Shown here one piece after another: positions 11,884 through 23,361 of a stretch of DNA of 64,000 nucleotides (positions are counted from its first letter, which is position 1; every line of letters begins with the position of its first letter). The position numbers were made by a program, and so were the translations under genes. The notes below the pieces were generated by a model. It was not told the origin of the DNA. It saw nothing but the letters and a program-made list of their open reading frames with translations, and did no database searches. Source of the stretch: Oscheius onirici (Eukaryota > Nematoda > Chromadorea > Rhabditida > Rhabditidae); NCBI GenBank assembly GCA_932521025.1, contig OW051471.1:1426001-1490000 (forward strand), written 5' to 3'.

Positions 11884-12050
11884 AAATGAGTCTGAGAGAG
11901 TGAGAGACTAGAAGACAGAGAGTCTTTTCAATATTCGTCCTTGTCTGAGAGTTCTAGAGTGAAAGAGAGATAGAGGCAGAGAGACAGAGTCAGCGATCCA
12001 GAGGAACGGAGAGACAGAGGGACAGAAAGACGGAGAGTCTGAGAATGCGA
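11884..12050. promoter_or_regulatory. GA-rich tract upstream of bestrophin
   Basis: About 170 bp dominated by GAGA, AGAGAC and GACAGAG units on the plus strand (CT-rich on the coding strand), beginning roughly 110 bp upstream of the bestrophin ATG. GA/CT-rich tracts are common in nematode promoters; a promoter role here is inference from position. Confidence 0.35.
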
Positions 12051-12540
12051 ACGAAGCCAATAAAATTCGAGACTGACTCTTATCACGGTCAGGAATCCCA
12101 TCAGACTAGTTATAACCCAGTGCTTTTATCACCTTCAAGACACCAAATTGCGGGGGGATGGAGCTAGAAATAGCCACGGTCAGTGGTTTTCTTGCGGTGC
12201 AAAAGAGGTGACTACAGATAACGAATTTTATTGGAATCTTGGACGTAAGCAGAGCGAAGAGAGGTCTGATTGTAACTGGAAGTGAACTTTCTGGCTACAC
12301 AGCTTTAGCTGAGTTTCTAACGTTTGCACTCTATTTTCAAGGTTTTTCTGAGTAGCCGTTGCGTACTTTTCAGTTACGCTAAGAAATCCTTTGAATTTGT
12401 GTTCGAAAATTGTCCTTCCTCGCAAACAGAAAGCAAATAACGTGAAAGTGGAACAGACTGTAACTGTCAGAAAACAAGCCCTTCGAAAAAAAAAAAACGA
12501 AAAAAGTATTGCTTCACTGAAACTTGATAAAATATGAGAG

Positions 12541-12972
12541 ACGTGCGTTAGCCACAAATTTCGTTTTGTGGCTAACGCCCTACCGTAACCTTGTGCGTTA
12601 GCCACAAAGTTTTTTTTTCACCTGTAGAAAAGAGAGGGACTATTTTTCGCGAATATCTAAGTTGAATGCATAGGTAACAGGAAGGGAAAGTGATGACATT
12701 GTCAACTGAGATGCACAACGAGAGTGATTAACCCTTTTTTAAGGCTTAGGCTATCACTAAAAGCATACTGATTGCCAGAAAGTTATAACATCTCCGACCC
12801 AACTGAAAGCCCACGGCGAGAGTGATAACCCCTGTTAAATGCTTAGGCTATCAATAAAAGCATACTGATGTTGTGGTCACCCTCATTTACTGGTGAAAAC
12901 GAAATTTGTGGCTAACGCACGGGATTACGGTAGGGCGTTAGCCACAAAATTAAAATTGTGGCTAACGCACGT
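12541..12972. repeat. Nested-palindrome MITE with ACGTGCGTTAGCCACAA ends
   Basis: The motif GCGTTAGCCACAAA and its complement TTTGTGGCTAACGC occur six times, three at each end, giving hairpins within a larger inverted repeat. The left end ACGTGCGTTAGCCACAA at 12541 mirrors TTGTGGCTAACGCACGT ending at 12972. In the middle, 12723-12771 and 12818-12868 form a direct duplication of a GCTTAGGCTATCA and AAAGCATACTGA block. Confidence 0.7.
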
Positions 12973-13633
12973 TGACATAAAATATCAATCAGTTTCAATC
13001 ACACTACACATCTGTAACTGTCGTTCGAACTTTTTGGATGACAAAGATACCTCGAGCATAACAAGAGTAATAATAGGACAAGATTTCTAATTTCTATTCA
13101 TACAAAAAATGAAACCGCTTTTTTCGAGGGTTTTCTAACCCTAGTCATTTGGCCTCCTTCTTCCCACCGAATGATAACTTTTTTTTGTAGTCACCTTACG
13201 GCAATAATCATCATTCCACTTCCTCTCGGAAGATAAGAAACTATTAGTTTAGGAAAAAAGTAGTTTGTCCAAACTGTGGTAAAAACGTTCTCGGAAAAGA
13301 AACTGAGCACTATTTTTCTGCATTAAATGTTTCAAAACCGTGATATAAACAGCTCTCTCTGTAACGTTCAATTTTGCTTCTTTCCATGCTTGACGAAAAA
13401 TAAAATTTTCAGTTAACAGTTGACTTTCTTTGTCATAGGGATGTCAAAGCAAGAATATTTCAATAGTACTGCTTATATTCCTGCTTGTTTTCTCAAGGCA
13501 CTGTTGCCATAATTTGCATTCATAGAAAACACTTCCAATTCAAACGCTATACTGGCACTTTTCTCCATACTATTTTTTGCTGTAAATCTTTCAACTACGG
13601 GACATGTTCACATTGTGTAAGAATGTCCGTAAC

Positions 13634-13690
13634 GTATCTAAAGCGCAATAGTATCTGTCGTGGACTTTGTTTGTTTGTTTTTTTTTGTCC
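13634..13690 (+). mobile_element. Helitron 5'-end fragment
   Basis: TCTAAAGCGCAATAGTATCT followed by a GTCGTGGACTTTGTTTG block matches the first ~45 bases of the 7741 Helitron. It is preceded by A; the rest of the element is not visible downstream. Confidence 0.55.
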
Positions 13691-14391
13691 ATGGCTGGTT
13701 GCTCTCTAAAGAAGAGCTTTAGCCCACCTCCTCCCCCACTGAAATTCGTGCCTTCTATTTAGAAGAAACCTAGCTCACGCTCAGTTTTCTGAGACATAAG
13801 GGAAAGGCCTTCATTGATCCGTTGACTTCTTTTGCCTTTGGGATGTCGATGTAAATCGAAATGATTCAAGAGTTAATTATAGATTCCAACTGGCTTTTCA
13901 AGACGCTGTTCATTTCAAGACAGAAGACATCATCCAAGGTTGAAAAACCCAGAAAGCAAAGACTTTTCCCAATACTACGAACAAAACACTTTCTGGAATA
14001 GTATATGGCAAACATGGTTTTTTTGTTTGGTTTCACGGTATACTTGTATACTTTCTACTACTTTACGTGTTGATGCCGCTGGATCGACAACTCCGACCCG
14101 AAAAATCGTTAGAAAATAAGATTTTTGAGAGGAAAGGAAGCCAGTTTTCACAGTTTGTTCATACAACCGTCATTGTAGATCCTTTCTGTCTTATTTGCAA
14201 AACAAGGCATTGGGAATGGTTCAGTTCTTTTCAATTTTCTTTCTCACCAAAAAAGCACAGAAAATTGAAAAAAAAAAGTAGAAAAACTAAAGAACCAGGA
14301 GCTAATACTCCCGGGTGCGGCTGTAAAAGAAGTGATAACTGACGAAAAGAAGTCGTAAAATCCGGGAAACACGTAGATAGACAGGACGGTT

Positions 14392-14397
14392 TTTATT
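14392..14397 (-). terminator. Polyadenylation signal of the four-TM gene
   Basis: AATAAA on the minus strand about 60 bases after the TGA stop. Confidence 0.6.
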
Positions 14398-14456
14398 CTT
14401 TGAGTACGATACCCGCATTGTACCCAAAAATAGTCAGTTTTTCTGATAAAAATCCC

Positions 14457-17400
14457 TCAATCGAAGTCAGTGCGACTGTCGGCTGTGGTTTCGTAATGTG
14501 AGCTGCGACTGTGACCGTCCTCCAGCTTGCGATATTCGTCCTCGTAGTACTCCAGACATCTGAAATTTTAGGATTTTTTGTGGGGATTTTTGAATTTTCC
14601 TGAGAATTGACGACCTCTAATAGTTTTATGTGAAACCAGAAAAATATGTTTTTAACTTATTTTTTCCAACGGGCCAACTGCGTGGCGGGACCCACTGCAA
14701 ATTTCATTTTTGCATTTTTTTCGTTCTACACTACTTTTTTCGCTTTTTACTTGTTTCTAATCGATTTTTCGTCGAAAATTACCTCTAAAATGAGTGGTGG
14801 AACGTCAAAATTGGTGGATAAATGATGGAAATAGGTGAAAATTACGTTTTTAACCAAAAAATGCTAGTTTCGTCTATTTCCATCATTTTTCAACCAATTT
14901 TATCATTCCACCACTCATTTTACACGTCTCGCAACGTGGGCTTACAAACAGTCTAAGCACGAGGGCCATGTTTTTTTTTTTCGAAAAGGTGAAAATTAAT
15001 GCACAATAGTCATTTTTACAACTGTCATTGGCCTAAATACTTTTGTTTTCTTTTGTTTCACGATCTGTGGAGCAACAAGGCGTGTTATGCGTAAAAACTG
15101 CAAAAAAAAACCCGAAAAAAAGTGATGAAAAAGCTCACCTGTAGATGACAATAGCCTGCCAGACGTGTATAATTGAGAGTAGCAGACAAGCAGCTACAGT
15201 TCCACCAATCACAATCAGAGCCACATTTCTGGTCGGAGGACCTTCCATGTCAAGGGAGTGGCCTAAACAATATTTGTGGGAAAATTTTAAGTCCTTGAAG
15301 GAAAACTGACACGCAAAACTTTCTTCTGTTATATCTGTGAAGCACAAATTTCCACCACATATTTCATTTCAATGTTCGCACAGCGTTTTTCGATGAAGTA
15401 TCGACTGCTAAACAAATAATTAATCTACGGTGCCTTTTGTATACGGCAAATCCATCTTCTAGGGCAGTGTTACACAATATAAGAACAACATGTTGTCAAA
15501 ATTTGAGCCAGTTTCCTTGTAATCCCAGAGAGTTAGGAGCGATTTACCGACTCCCACCCGTGCGCCAGAACAAAATAGACTTTTCGGATGAGCTCCAATT
15601 CGAGGTTATTTTGTCTTCCAGTTGTGCACAACCAATCAGAGGCACTTTCTGAGCTTTCAGTTTATATATTGGCCATTTCTGTCCATTGTAACGGACAATT
15701 TCAGAGGTGAACCTATAATTATGAAAAGGTACAAAAATAGGAAAACTACTGGAAAATGCTCAATGGACTACTGTATTCTTTGAAAATATGGCTACTGAGG
15801 TTTTTAAACACGCCAAATCGATCGGAAAACATATCAGAAAGTTTTGACAATCGCGCGCCGCGCTAGGTCAAAAAACTGGGGTGAACCTATAATTATGAAA
15901 AGCAGTGTACCACTTACAATTTGTTGAAACATTTTGAAAAGAAAAAATAACCGAAAGTTCTTTGGAACTTTCAAGAGAAACAGAAGCACTTTCGGTATAT
16001 TTCATTGCCACTTTGAGAGGTTGCTTTGACCCAAATAGTACTTTATTTTTGCCTTTTGGTCCCCGGAAAGTGGATATGAAGCTACGAATCTTGAGATTTT
16101 GCTGTTTTCTTTTGGCTTCATGCCCACTTGTTGTAACACGAGAGAGGTAGACGAGCCAACAGTTCCAGACTTTACTTCCAGACACAACTAACATACAATG
16201 GTCACAAAGATATCTTGTAGAAACGGGATTAGTTGTGACGCGTCTTGACAGAAAATCCCTCCACAACATCTCCCTCACCAGATTGAACGTTCCTCCACGT
16301 CGTTTTCTTCTTCGGTTTCATGTCCTTGGTCCGTGGTTTCGGCTCCTTGACCACTTTCGAAAACGCGATCTTCGTGTCGTCCCTTTTCCTCGACTCCTCC
16401 TCCGACTCGACCTTCTTCTTCGGCACACTCTTCGACTCGCTGTCTTTTCCGAGCCTCTCGTACTTCCATTGACACCGAATTCGTCCCTTGCCCAGCCACT
16501 CAGCCATGTACAGCGAGACTCCTCCATTCGACAGCTTCTTCTTGTCTTTCACACTCGCTCCACTAGCCACCACATCCACATCATCTACCGTCTCCACCAT
16601 TGGCACCTCTTCAGCATCTGTCGAAGAATCGGCTTCGATCATCTCCTCTTCCACATCCTCCTCAGTTTCCTCATCTTCTTCCAACATCCTCAGCTTCTCC
16701 TTCAGCTTCTCCATCCATCTCCTATCCCGCTCCTCCTGCTCCTCTCTCCACATCCTCTCCTTCTCTCTCCATCTCTTCTGCCGCTCCTTCAGCTCCTCCA
16801 TAAACATCGCCACTACGTCTTCTTGAGTTTGTGAAATCGTCTTCATTGGGTCATCCTTCCGTGGTAGTTCTATTTCCCAGATCGCCAGTTGCTGTAACAC
16901 GAGAGAGGTAGACGAGCCAACAGTTCCAGACTTTACTTCCAGACACAACTAACATACAATGGTCAAAGATATCTTGTAGAAACGGGATTAGTTGTGACGC
17001 GTCTTGACAGGAAATCCCTCCACAACACCACTGTAATAGGCTGGCAGCTTTAGATTCGATGTTGACCGGACGAAGAAATATTGTCGAAAAAAAACGTAAA
17101 AAATGAGCTCTTTTCTAAAAACGTAAAAAAGGTTTCGAAAAAAAACGAGTAAAAACTTCGAAAAACTTAGTAAAATATGGCTTAGAAAAAAATAGTCTTC
17201 TCCCTTTCCAAAACGTCCCATTTTTTACTCTTTTTTGCTTCCTGTTTTTCATACGAAGCTAGGTATGCTGTCTACTCATCTATAGCGCGAGCCAAATTAC
17301 GTATTTTTAATTGACGAGAAATTGCGTACGTGCGCCTACTTTTATTCGTATTTCTACTGTATTTTCGTACGCAACTTTGTGCAACGAAGAGTACGCAATT

Positions 17401-19264
17401 TGGCAAAAAAAAATCTATGTATACCTGTCCTTTTTGACCCAACTCACCAATAATCTGCCTCATCGTCTCGAAGCTAACCAGCGAAAAGATCAGTATAATT
17501 ACGGCCATCAGGATGCAGACAAATTGTTGAACAACCTAAAAATGAGACATTTTCACACAAAAAATGATCAAAAGTACTGTAATTATTAGGAAAGGGTACA
17601 GATATTTGTGTCTTCTTGTACATAAAGCATACGATCCCAGGATTGTCACACAGATGGGGACAATGAGCCATGTTAGAGTCGACCTCATCCCGAAGACCAT
17701 TGAAAAGACGGAAGAGACGACGTACCAGACGAGACAGGCCTGCGTTCCCGTCTAAAATTGAGTTCTTACAAGCTATGGCGAGGTTTGAGTAAATGCTTTT
17801 GTCTGTTCTAGAGTTTATAGAGATGTTGAAACATTTCCCACTATGAGTACAGGAAAAGTATTTTCATATTTTAGTGGACAGAAAGTGTTTTTTCGCGTAT
17901 TTATCGTGTTCTGTGGAAAGACACATAATACGCAACTATTCGTGCGAGGACGACGTGATTGTGCGTATTTTTCGTCAAAAATTAAGAAACACTTGGTTTT
18001 TGACAAACAAAATGAACGGCTAGAAAAGGCTAGTTTTTCCAGAAATTTTGTAAAGTAGTGTGAGTAGGTATGGTCTGTCGCAAGGCGGTCCGGTCATACG
18101 AAAAAACACTCGGAAAACTTGCAATTTTCCTGAAAAGTACCCAAGAAAATGTATTTATTTGCAACGGAGCAAAGGACAAAGCCTTGTGCTAGGAATCCTA
18201 GGGAGCCTAAAAATATGACCAACAATGGTGACCAGACGGCTAGTGTCCGGGCACGAACCAACTCAGACCGAAGCTGAAAGTGAAGGACAAAAAGAGCGCC
18301 GTGTACTCTGGCCACACATTTGGTGACCAGTGTGCTTGTCCTTTTTCGATCTGATAAAAACGAGCATTGTGAAGCTCAAACGTCATTTTTGGGCCCTCAT
18401 ATGTTTGTTTCATCTGTTGCATAGAGCTGGGCTTTGTTTCAAAAGTGCACTAGATCTTGGCCAATGTTATCAAAACCAGCACTGTAGACCAGGTGTGGCA
18501 ATCTTGCCGGCCTGCCAAGTTTTGTAAACAACATGCCACATTTTCTGTTCTAACACTTTAACACTTTGTAAGTTTTTTTTTTTATCATTTTTTCACTTTT
18601 TGACGTTTGAGTAGACGTATCTGGGGTAGTTTTTTTTTGCGCCGAGTCGAATAAACACACGTTGGAAGCGAAACAACGAGTGAAAAGCACTGAAAAGCAG
18701 CTTCCCACAAATCTGGCCTAACTTATCCTGTCTTTGGCCAGGGCACCCTGCTCGCCGTTTACAACCTGGCCTGGCCTGTCCGAAGGCGGCGTTTTGCCAG
18801 GTTTGCTATAACTGTGTAATAAGTGAGAACTGCAGACATTCGCTTCTTTTTCCTCGTTTTCCCCTATACTCGAAATTTAAAGAAAAGTTTCATTTTGAGC
18901 GGAAAAGCATCATAGAATGGAGCTTTTCGTTCCGTGCTCTAAATAAAATTGTCAACAAGCTATTGTTCAGATAACAATGCATTTTCAAATCGTTTTTGAC
19001 AAAAAAAGCTTGGTCGCAATAAAAGATTTTCGATGCAGCTACCAGCAGAATTCTTCGCACTCTTATGTTTTCAGAATTGCGTTAAAACGTGAATCGTGAA
19101 CCATTATACCAATTTCTTTTTTTCCTTCCCATCGCCAAAAAAAACAAAAAAATACTCACGACAACATGACACAGTCCACAAAGGCATCTGAACCGTCTCT
19201 GATCTCTGGGAATAACGGTCGTTGGTGAGCTCATCTCTTCCGAAAAGTCCTGCAAAGGAGTCAT
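14457..19264 (-). CDS. Four-transmembrane protein, LAPTM4-like / nematode 4-TM family
   Basis: Membrane protein of about 197 residues, probably endolysosomal if the LAPTM resemblance is real. Exons (minus): 19264-19160, 17751-17578, 17535-17448, 15262-15139, 14559-14457; phases 0, 0, 1, 2 agree and the stop is TGA at 14459-14457. The N-terminus RRFRCLCGLCHVV plus TGTQACLVWYVV matches the CCxCxxHVxTGT entry to TM1 in LAPTM4-type proteins. TM1 and TM2 are in exon 2, TM3 (VCILMAVIILIFSLV) in exon 3 and TM4 (VALIVIGGTVAACLLLSII) in exon 4; the tail is acidic (EYYEDEYRKLED). Start is ambiguous: ATG 19264 is used here, but TTTGCAG at 19252-19246 could be a spliced-leader acceptor, making ATG 19234 (187 aa) the start. 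An LTR mini-element and other repeats fill intron 3. AATAAA at 14397-14392. Confidence 0.82.
14738..14935. repeat. MITE, GTGGTGGAACG family, copy 2
   Basis: Inverted arms AAAATGAGTGGTGGAACG and CATTCCACCACTCATTTTA around a short core with mirrored AAATGATGGAAATAG / CTATTTCCATCATTT blocks. It is the same family as 5470-5675 and lies in intron 4 of the four-TM gene. Confidence 0.65.
16129..17027 (-). mobile_element. Miniature LTR retrotransposon (TRIM-like) with target duplication
   Basis: Direct terminal repeats of 140 bp (16129-16268) and 138 bp (16890-17027), nearly identical, each TG...CA on the minus strand (TGTTGTGGAGG...TTACAACA/AGCA). The element is flanked on both sides by CCACT (16124-16128 and 17028-17032), a 5-bp target-site duplication. 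Minus-strand order is 5' LTR, two bases, then TGGCGATCTGGGAA as primer-binding-site candidate, a ~620-bp internal region with one long ORF, then the purine tract GGTGAGGGAGA abutting the 3' LTR. No protease, RT or integrase is present. It lies inside intron 3 of the four-TM gene, same strand. Confidence 0.88.
16229..16846 (-). CDS. Charged coiled-coil ORF inside the LTR mini-element
   Basis: Open frame of 206 codons from ATG 16846 (239 if the frame is read from 16948 inside the 5' LTR), ending within the 3' LTR. Residues ~15-55 are a dense E/K/R coiled coil (KERQKRWREKERMW, EEQEERDRRW), followed by an acidic stretch (EEDEETEEDVEEEM), a segment GVSLYMAEWLGKGRIRCQWKY, and a very basic tail (EPKPRTKDMKPKKKTTW). 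No CCHC knuckle. Not recognised; a Gag-like or domesticated coding segment is possible. Antisense frames are also long because the sequence is purine-biased, so openness alone is weak evidence. Confidence 0.5.
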   Translation of the reverse strand: MKTISQTQEDVVAMFMEELKERQKRWREKERMWREEQEERDRRWMEKLKEKLRMLEEDEETEEDVEEEMIEADSSTDAEEVPMVETVDDVDVVASGASVKDKKKLSNGGVSLYMAEWLGKGRIRCQWKYERLGKDSESKSVPKKKVESEEESRKRDDTKIAFSKVVKEPKPRTKDMKPKKKTTWRNVQSGEGDVVEGFSVKTRHN

Positions 19265-19493
19265 CTTGAGGGGGGGGCTGAGTCTGAGTAGGGCTGACAA
19301 GTGACCGAACTCATTAATCGGGCGGGGACAGATCAAGTGAGACAGAGCGTTCCCCCGAGCAGAGAGAGGATGTTTGTGAGACGACGGCGGGAAATGAAAT
19401 TTTAGGGAGAGACGGGTGAGAAGAATAGCAATGAGAAGAAGAAGAACGATGAGAGATGGAAATGAGGAAAGTGGTCGTTTTCTCTGCTTCTTA

Positions 19494-19660
19494 TGGTCTG
19501 TTCAAAAAGAAGAGGGATTACCGTAAGATTTCTTCCCTTCGAGACCCACTAAACACGCAAAAATTGGATACTCAGCCAAAAAAAATTGAAAGATAGAGAA
19601 AGTTGGAATTTGTTGGCTGAGTATCCAACTTTTGTGTACTATGTGCCGTAACCGGTTCAT
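19494..19660 (+). repeat. MITE, TGGTCTGTTC family, copy 1 (right end eroded)
   Basis: Begins TGGTCTGTTCAAAAAGAAGA, contains GATTACCGTAAGATTTCTTC, CTTCGAGACCCACTA and the inner palindrome TTGGATACTCAGCC / GGCTGAGTATCCAA. The right terminal repeat seen in the 62976 copy is missing. Confidence 0.65.
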
Positions 19661-21059
19661 ATCAGTAGGAACTTTTCTCCCAGAGGATTCTTCGGAACTC
19701 GTTGAAAGGGAGAATCTTTTTTATACACGATTTGAAACTAACAGGTAAACTTTTTGACACTGGCAGCTTTACTATCATTACTTTAGGTATTTCATATTCA
19801 GAGACTGTCATATAAGTGTCTCTTATCTATTGCGATCATGAGCTACAAGCTGTACTAAAGGAACCTCATAATTCTTGTTTTTTCCTGAATCAAATTTCGA
19901 GAAAATGTGGCTTTATTTCAAGCACTCTTTTTATGCAAACATTGGAACGAAATAGTAAAAAAAAAGGTCTTTGGCAGGCTCTCCCCAAAAATAAGTAAGG
20001 GCTTGGAGACTAGTTTATAGTCAGAGTGAACAAAAAACGGGTGATGGAATTTGAAGATAGATGCAGCTCGAGAACTACTGATTTGTCTTGGTCTACGCCT
20101 TTATGCAAAACCTGGAACCACAAAAAATAGACTTTTTTTTAGCTAGAAATGGTCTGGTGAAGAAAAAAAAGGATGGCTGCCATCTGTCGTCCTCTCTTCC
20201 CCAAGTTGTCTCGGGGGAGCTGGACCCGACCGAGGTCGAATGACTTACGTCAAAGAGCGAAATATATCTTTCCGCGACGTTCCGAACTGATCTTTTTGGT
20301 CGAATTTAAAGTGTGAAAATAGGAACTTTGTATCTATTTTTTCGGAGAAGTCCATGCGTACAGTACAGGGTTGTACGAACATTGGAATTTCGGGCGAACA
20401 CGAACATCCCTTACTCTTTTTGAGAACACGAACCGAACATTGTACTTTTCACTTGTATGGCGAAGAAGAACTACAGAAAAATTCGCGCTGTTGATATGAA
20501 GAAGGAGAGAAACAAAAAAAGAGCCTTCAATTAGAAGCTTTCATGTTTGTTTTTCGGCTATTTTCATGAAATATTTTCTTTGGAATTTATCGTTTCTTGT
20601 CATTTTCTTGTGATCAAAACTTTGAACCCAAAGGTTCTGGGAAGAAAACTGATGCCGACAAAACAGTATTTTTCCCCGAAAAAGGTGAGCAAGTCAATTA
20701 CAATTGCAGATCTGCGTACCAATAAGACCAAAAGGTGAAAGAAAAACGGAAAGGCGTAAAATTTCCCGGAACCAAAATGATTTTGAAATCAGATGAAGGT
20801 CAAGTCAGCACCGTCTATATTGTATGAGTAATCCATAAACACATATCATCTCTTTCGGTCGGGTTAGAGTCATATGGTCGATCAATTATTAGGCTACACA
20901 AACTGAGTTCAATATGAAGAAAACATGAAACAACCAAAGAAACTTTGATACGAAAAACTGGAACTTCCCTATTCTCTACGGTTTACAAGAACAGAAAGCA
21001 GAGAAGAACGATTCAAGACTTTTTATGAGGACACGAACCACTACGTTCTGGAATCACTA

Positions 21060-21110
21060 CCTCTCTACTACTAAAGCGCAATGGTGTCTGTGGATGATTG
21101 TTTGTACGAG
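21060..21110 (+). mobile_element. Helitron 5'-end fragment
   Basis: TCTCTACTACTAAAGCGCAA followed by TGGTGTCTGTGG is the same 5' terminus as the 43208-43653 element. The sequence diverges from the family after about 40 bases. Confidence 0.5.
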
Positions 21111-21369
21111 ATTTGTCGGGACAAGTTGTCAGGATTAGACAACAAGTACTTGGATTTAGACCAATTTTCCGTTTTTTTCTTAGTAGAGGGAAGTACTGAC
21201 AGTTTGTAAAGGATCAACTGGGTCCAATGGTCACAGGCGACGAGTCGTCTGGTGAAGAATGGTAGAAACAAACAAAAAACTCACATATAAATTTTGTCGT
21301 ATATGCGTCGCCTTTTTTTGTAAAAGAGTCTACGGAAGAACTGCACTATTATTTCGTGAGAGTACTTTC

Positions 21370-21545
21370 AGAGAGAAAACCGTAAGCTTTCTTCCCTTCG
21401 AGACCCACTAGGCATGCAAAAATTGGATGCTCAGCCAAAAAATTTGAAAAATACGCAGCGAAAGTTGGAATTTGTTGGCTGAGTATCCAATTTTTGCGTA
21501 CTATGTATAATAAATGGTCTCGAAGGGAAGAACTTTCGTGAGAGT
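21370..21545 (+). repeat. MITE, TGGTCTGTTC family, copy 2
   Basis: Inner part of the family: CTTTCTTCCCTTCGAGACCC on the left mirrored by GGTCTCGAAGGGAAGAACTT on the right, with the TTGGATGCTCAGCC / GGCTGAGTATCCAA inner palindrome. Outer TIRs are degenerate. Confidence 0.65.
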
Positions 21546-22979
21546 AAATTAAAACAAAAGCTTTTGATTAACAGTTTACAGAAGAAAATGTTCAGCGTTT
21601 TGAAATGCAATCAAGTTTTTCCTATGCTTTTCCTTTTTATTTTTTCCTAACGCTGTTTTCGGATCACGTAAAAAGGTCCATATTTCACCTTGGGCGTAAT
21701 GTGAAACCAAAAAAGGTTATAATTGTCGAAACTGGATTGACTAGACTGAGCAAAAGTATCAAAGATCCAACTTTGAGTATGCAACCAGTTCAAGTTTGAC
21801 AAGAAGCACGTGACCCCCGAATTGGCATCATTTGAGCGATGAGAGAAGGGAATAGCCCCTTGAGGTTGGGGGAGAGGAACAACAACGAGGACAAATTAAT
21901 AAAAGTAGGAGAGAGAAACAGAATGGGGCAAAATATATGGATGGTCGTTTTATGGTTCGTGAAAATAAAGGAGAAGCGTGCACTTTTTGGAGAGAAAATT
22001 ATGCTTTTCCAGATTGTGTTTTCCAAAAACACGGATCAGTTTATCAGTTTTAGACGATACCGTCTGACTTTATTAGCGTAGGGGAACGTTTTGAACGAAA
22101 AAACTCTCGAGTAAGTTTTTTGGAGTGAGTAGAAAGATGCTTTTCCAAAAAAAACTGGCGAATAGTGACTTTTTGACAAAATAGAGAAACGAAGTTCGGA
22201 AAACCAAGTCCTAGGAAACACAAAAGTGTTATGTGAGGGCTAGAACCACTTTTTCAAACCATTTTCTCAGGAACCGCCGGGGCCGACCGTTTCTCCTCTC
22301 CAGAAACGAATATATCTTTACTGTGAAGCAATTTTTGTGCCCCAATTTCACAAAAAAAAATCGAGAAAAATGGAACACTTGTGGAAACTTCCAACAGGCA
22401 AATACAGTTTTTGGATTGAAAACAGCGAAAACGGACAGTTGTAGACGAAAGGCTGTCAAATAAGCAAACTGTCAGTTAGCCAAAATGTGTAACTGGTGAA
22501 GCCAAATTTCTAGGGTTTCATGATGAAACAGGTTTGTAACTAGTGTCTGCACTCGTGGAAATAGTTACATCCCTATAGTGAAACAATGTTTCATCCCAAC
22601 TTTCAAAAACTAGAGAAAAAAAAGTTCAAAAAAGAAAACTCTCGAGGAATTTTTTGCCCTTCCGAGTGACTATTCACCAACCAAAATAAGAGGGTGTGGA
22701 GGAAGTTGCAAGAGAGGGCAATGACTCTCACTCTCACTCTCTCGGAAATCAGATTCCCCCTTTTTTCGTCCTCGCTTTTAGAGAGAGAGAGAGAAAGAGA
22801 CAGCAGTGGGTGGAGACAGGATCCTCGTGAGAAAAAGTTTGTTCCTTTCTGAAAAAGGAGAGATTCTATATGGACACGGAGCGTGAGAAATCAGAGAACG
22901 GCTTTTTAATTTTTTTGCATGAGATTAGTGGGAAGGAGAAAAAGTCAATGAAGTCTTTATTCATGCAGCAAGTTTGGGT

Positions 22980-23095
22980 AGATCATAGATATGCCCCCCA
23001 CCAAACTAAATTAAGCCCCCCCCCCCCCCAGGTTTTGCCCCCCACCTCCGCAGTTTGACCCCCCACCTTTTTCAGTTCCACCCCCAACTTTTTAA
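22980..23095 (+). repeat. C-run patch
   Basis: Alternating CCCCCCACC-type units and a C14 run, similar in flavour to 4590-4685. Simple-sequence drift is the most economical reading. Confidence 0.5.
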
Positions 23096-23361
23096 GTCAC
23101 CTGGTTTTGTATGTAAGAAAATATATGATTACGTGAAAATTTTTGGGATGATGGGTTATTACGTAAGATCGTTGATATACAAAAATAGACGCGAAAAAAT
23201 AAAAGACAAATTTTTTATTCAATATTTCTCAAAAGCAGCTGGCTAAAATTTTTGAGTCACTTCTTCCTTTCTTTTCTTTTTTCTATTTCTTGTGCTCTTT
23301 ACTCACTTTTATTGCTTCGTAAGATAGTTGCTCGTCGTATATGAGTGTTTCTTTTTCAGAA

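Larger units (their letters stand above)
11776..14456. other. Intergenic region between bestrophin and the four-TM gene
   Basis: Contains the GA-rich tract, the nested-palindrome MITE at 12541-12972 and a Helitron 5'-end fragment near 13634. The remaining sequence shows only short AT-rich ORFs with no recognisable domain or splice structure. Confidence 0.5.
19265..23340. other. Gene-poor region with MITEs
   Basis: No exon with credible domain content or splice structure was found. The region carries two MITE copies (19494, 21370), a Helitron 5' end (21064), GA-rich microsatellite-like tracts (19370-19480, 22725-22805) and a C-run patch (22985-23090). The GA-rich tract at 19340-19480 is directly upstream of the four-TM gene. 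Confidence 0.5.

Noticed and set aside
16235-16834. 199-codon plus-strand ORF (and a 112-codon one in another frame) rich in L, S, P
   Set aside because: Antisense shadows of the purine-biased coiled-coil ORF in the LTR mini-element.
18094-18315. Hydrophobic 73-codon minus ORF between exons 1 and 2 of the four-TM gene, with splice-like borders (18273-18141)
   Set aside because: Including it (133 nt) breaks the phase-0 junction that otherwise joins exons 1 and 2 into the conserved CHVV-TGT block; likely chance hydrophobic AT-rich sequence.
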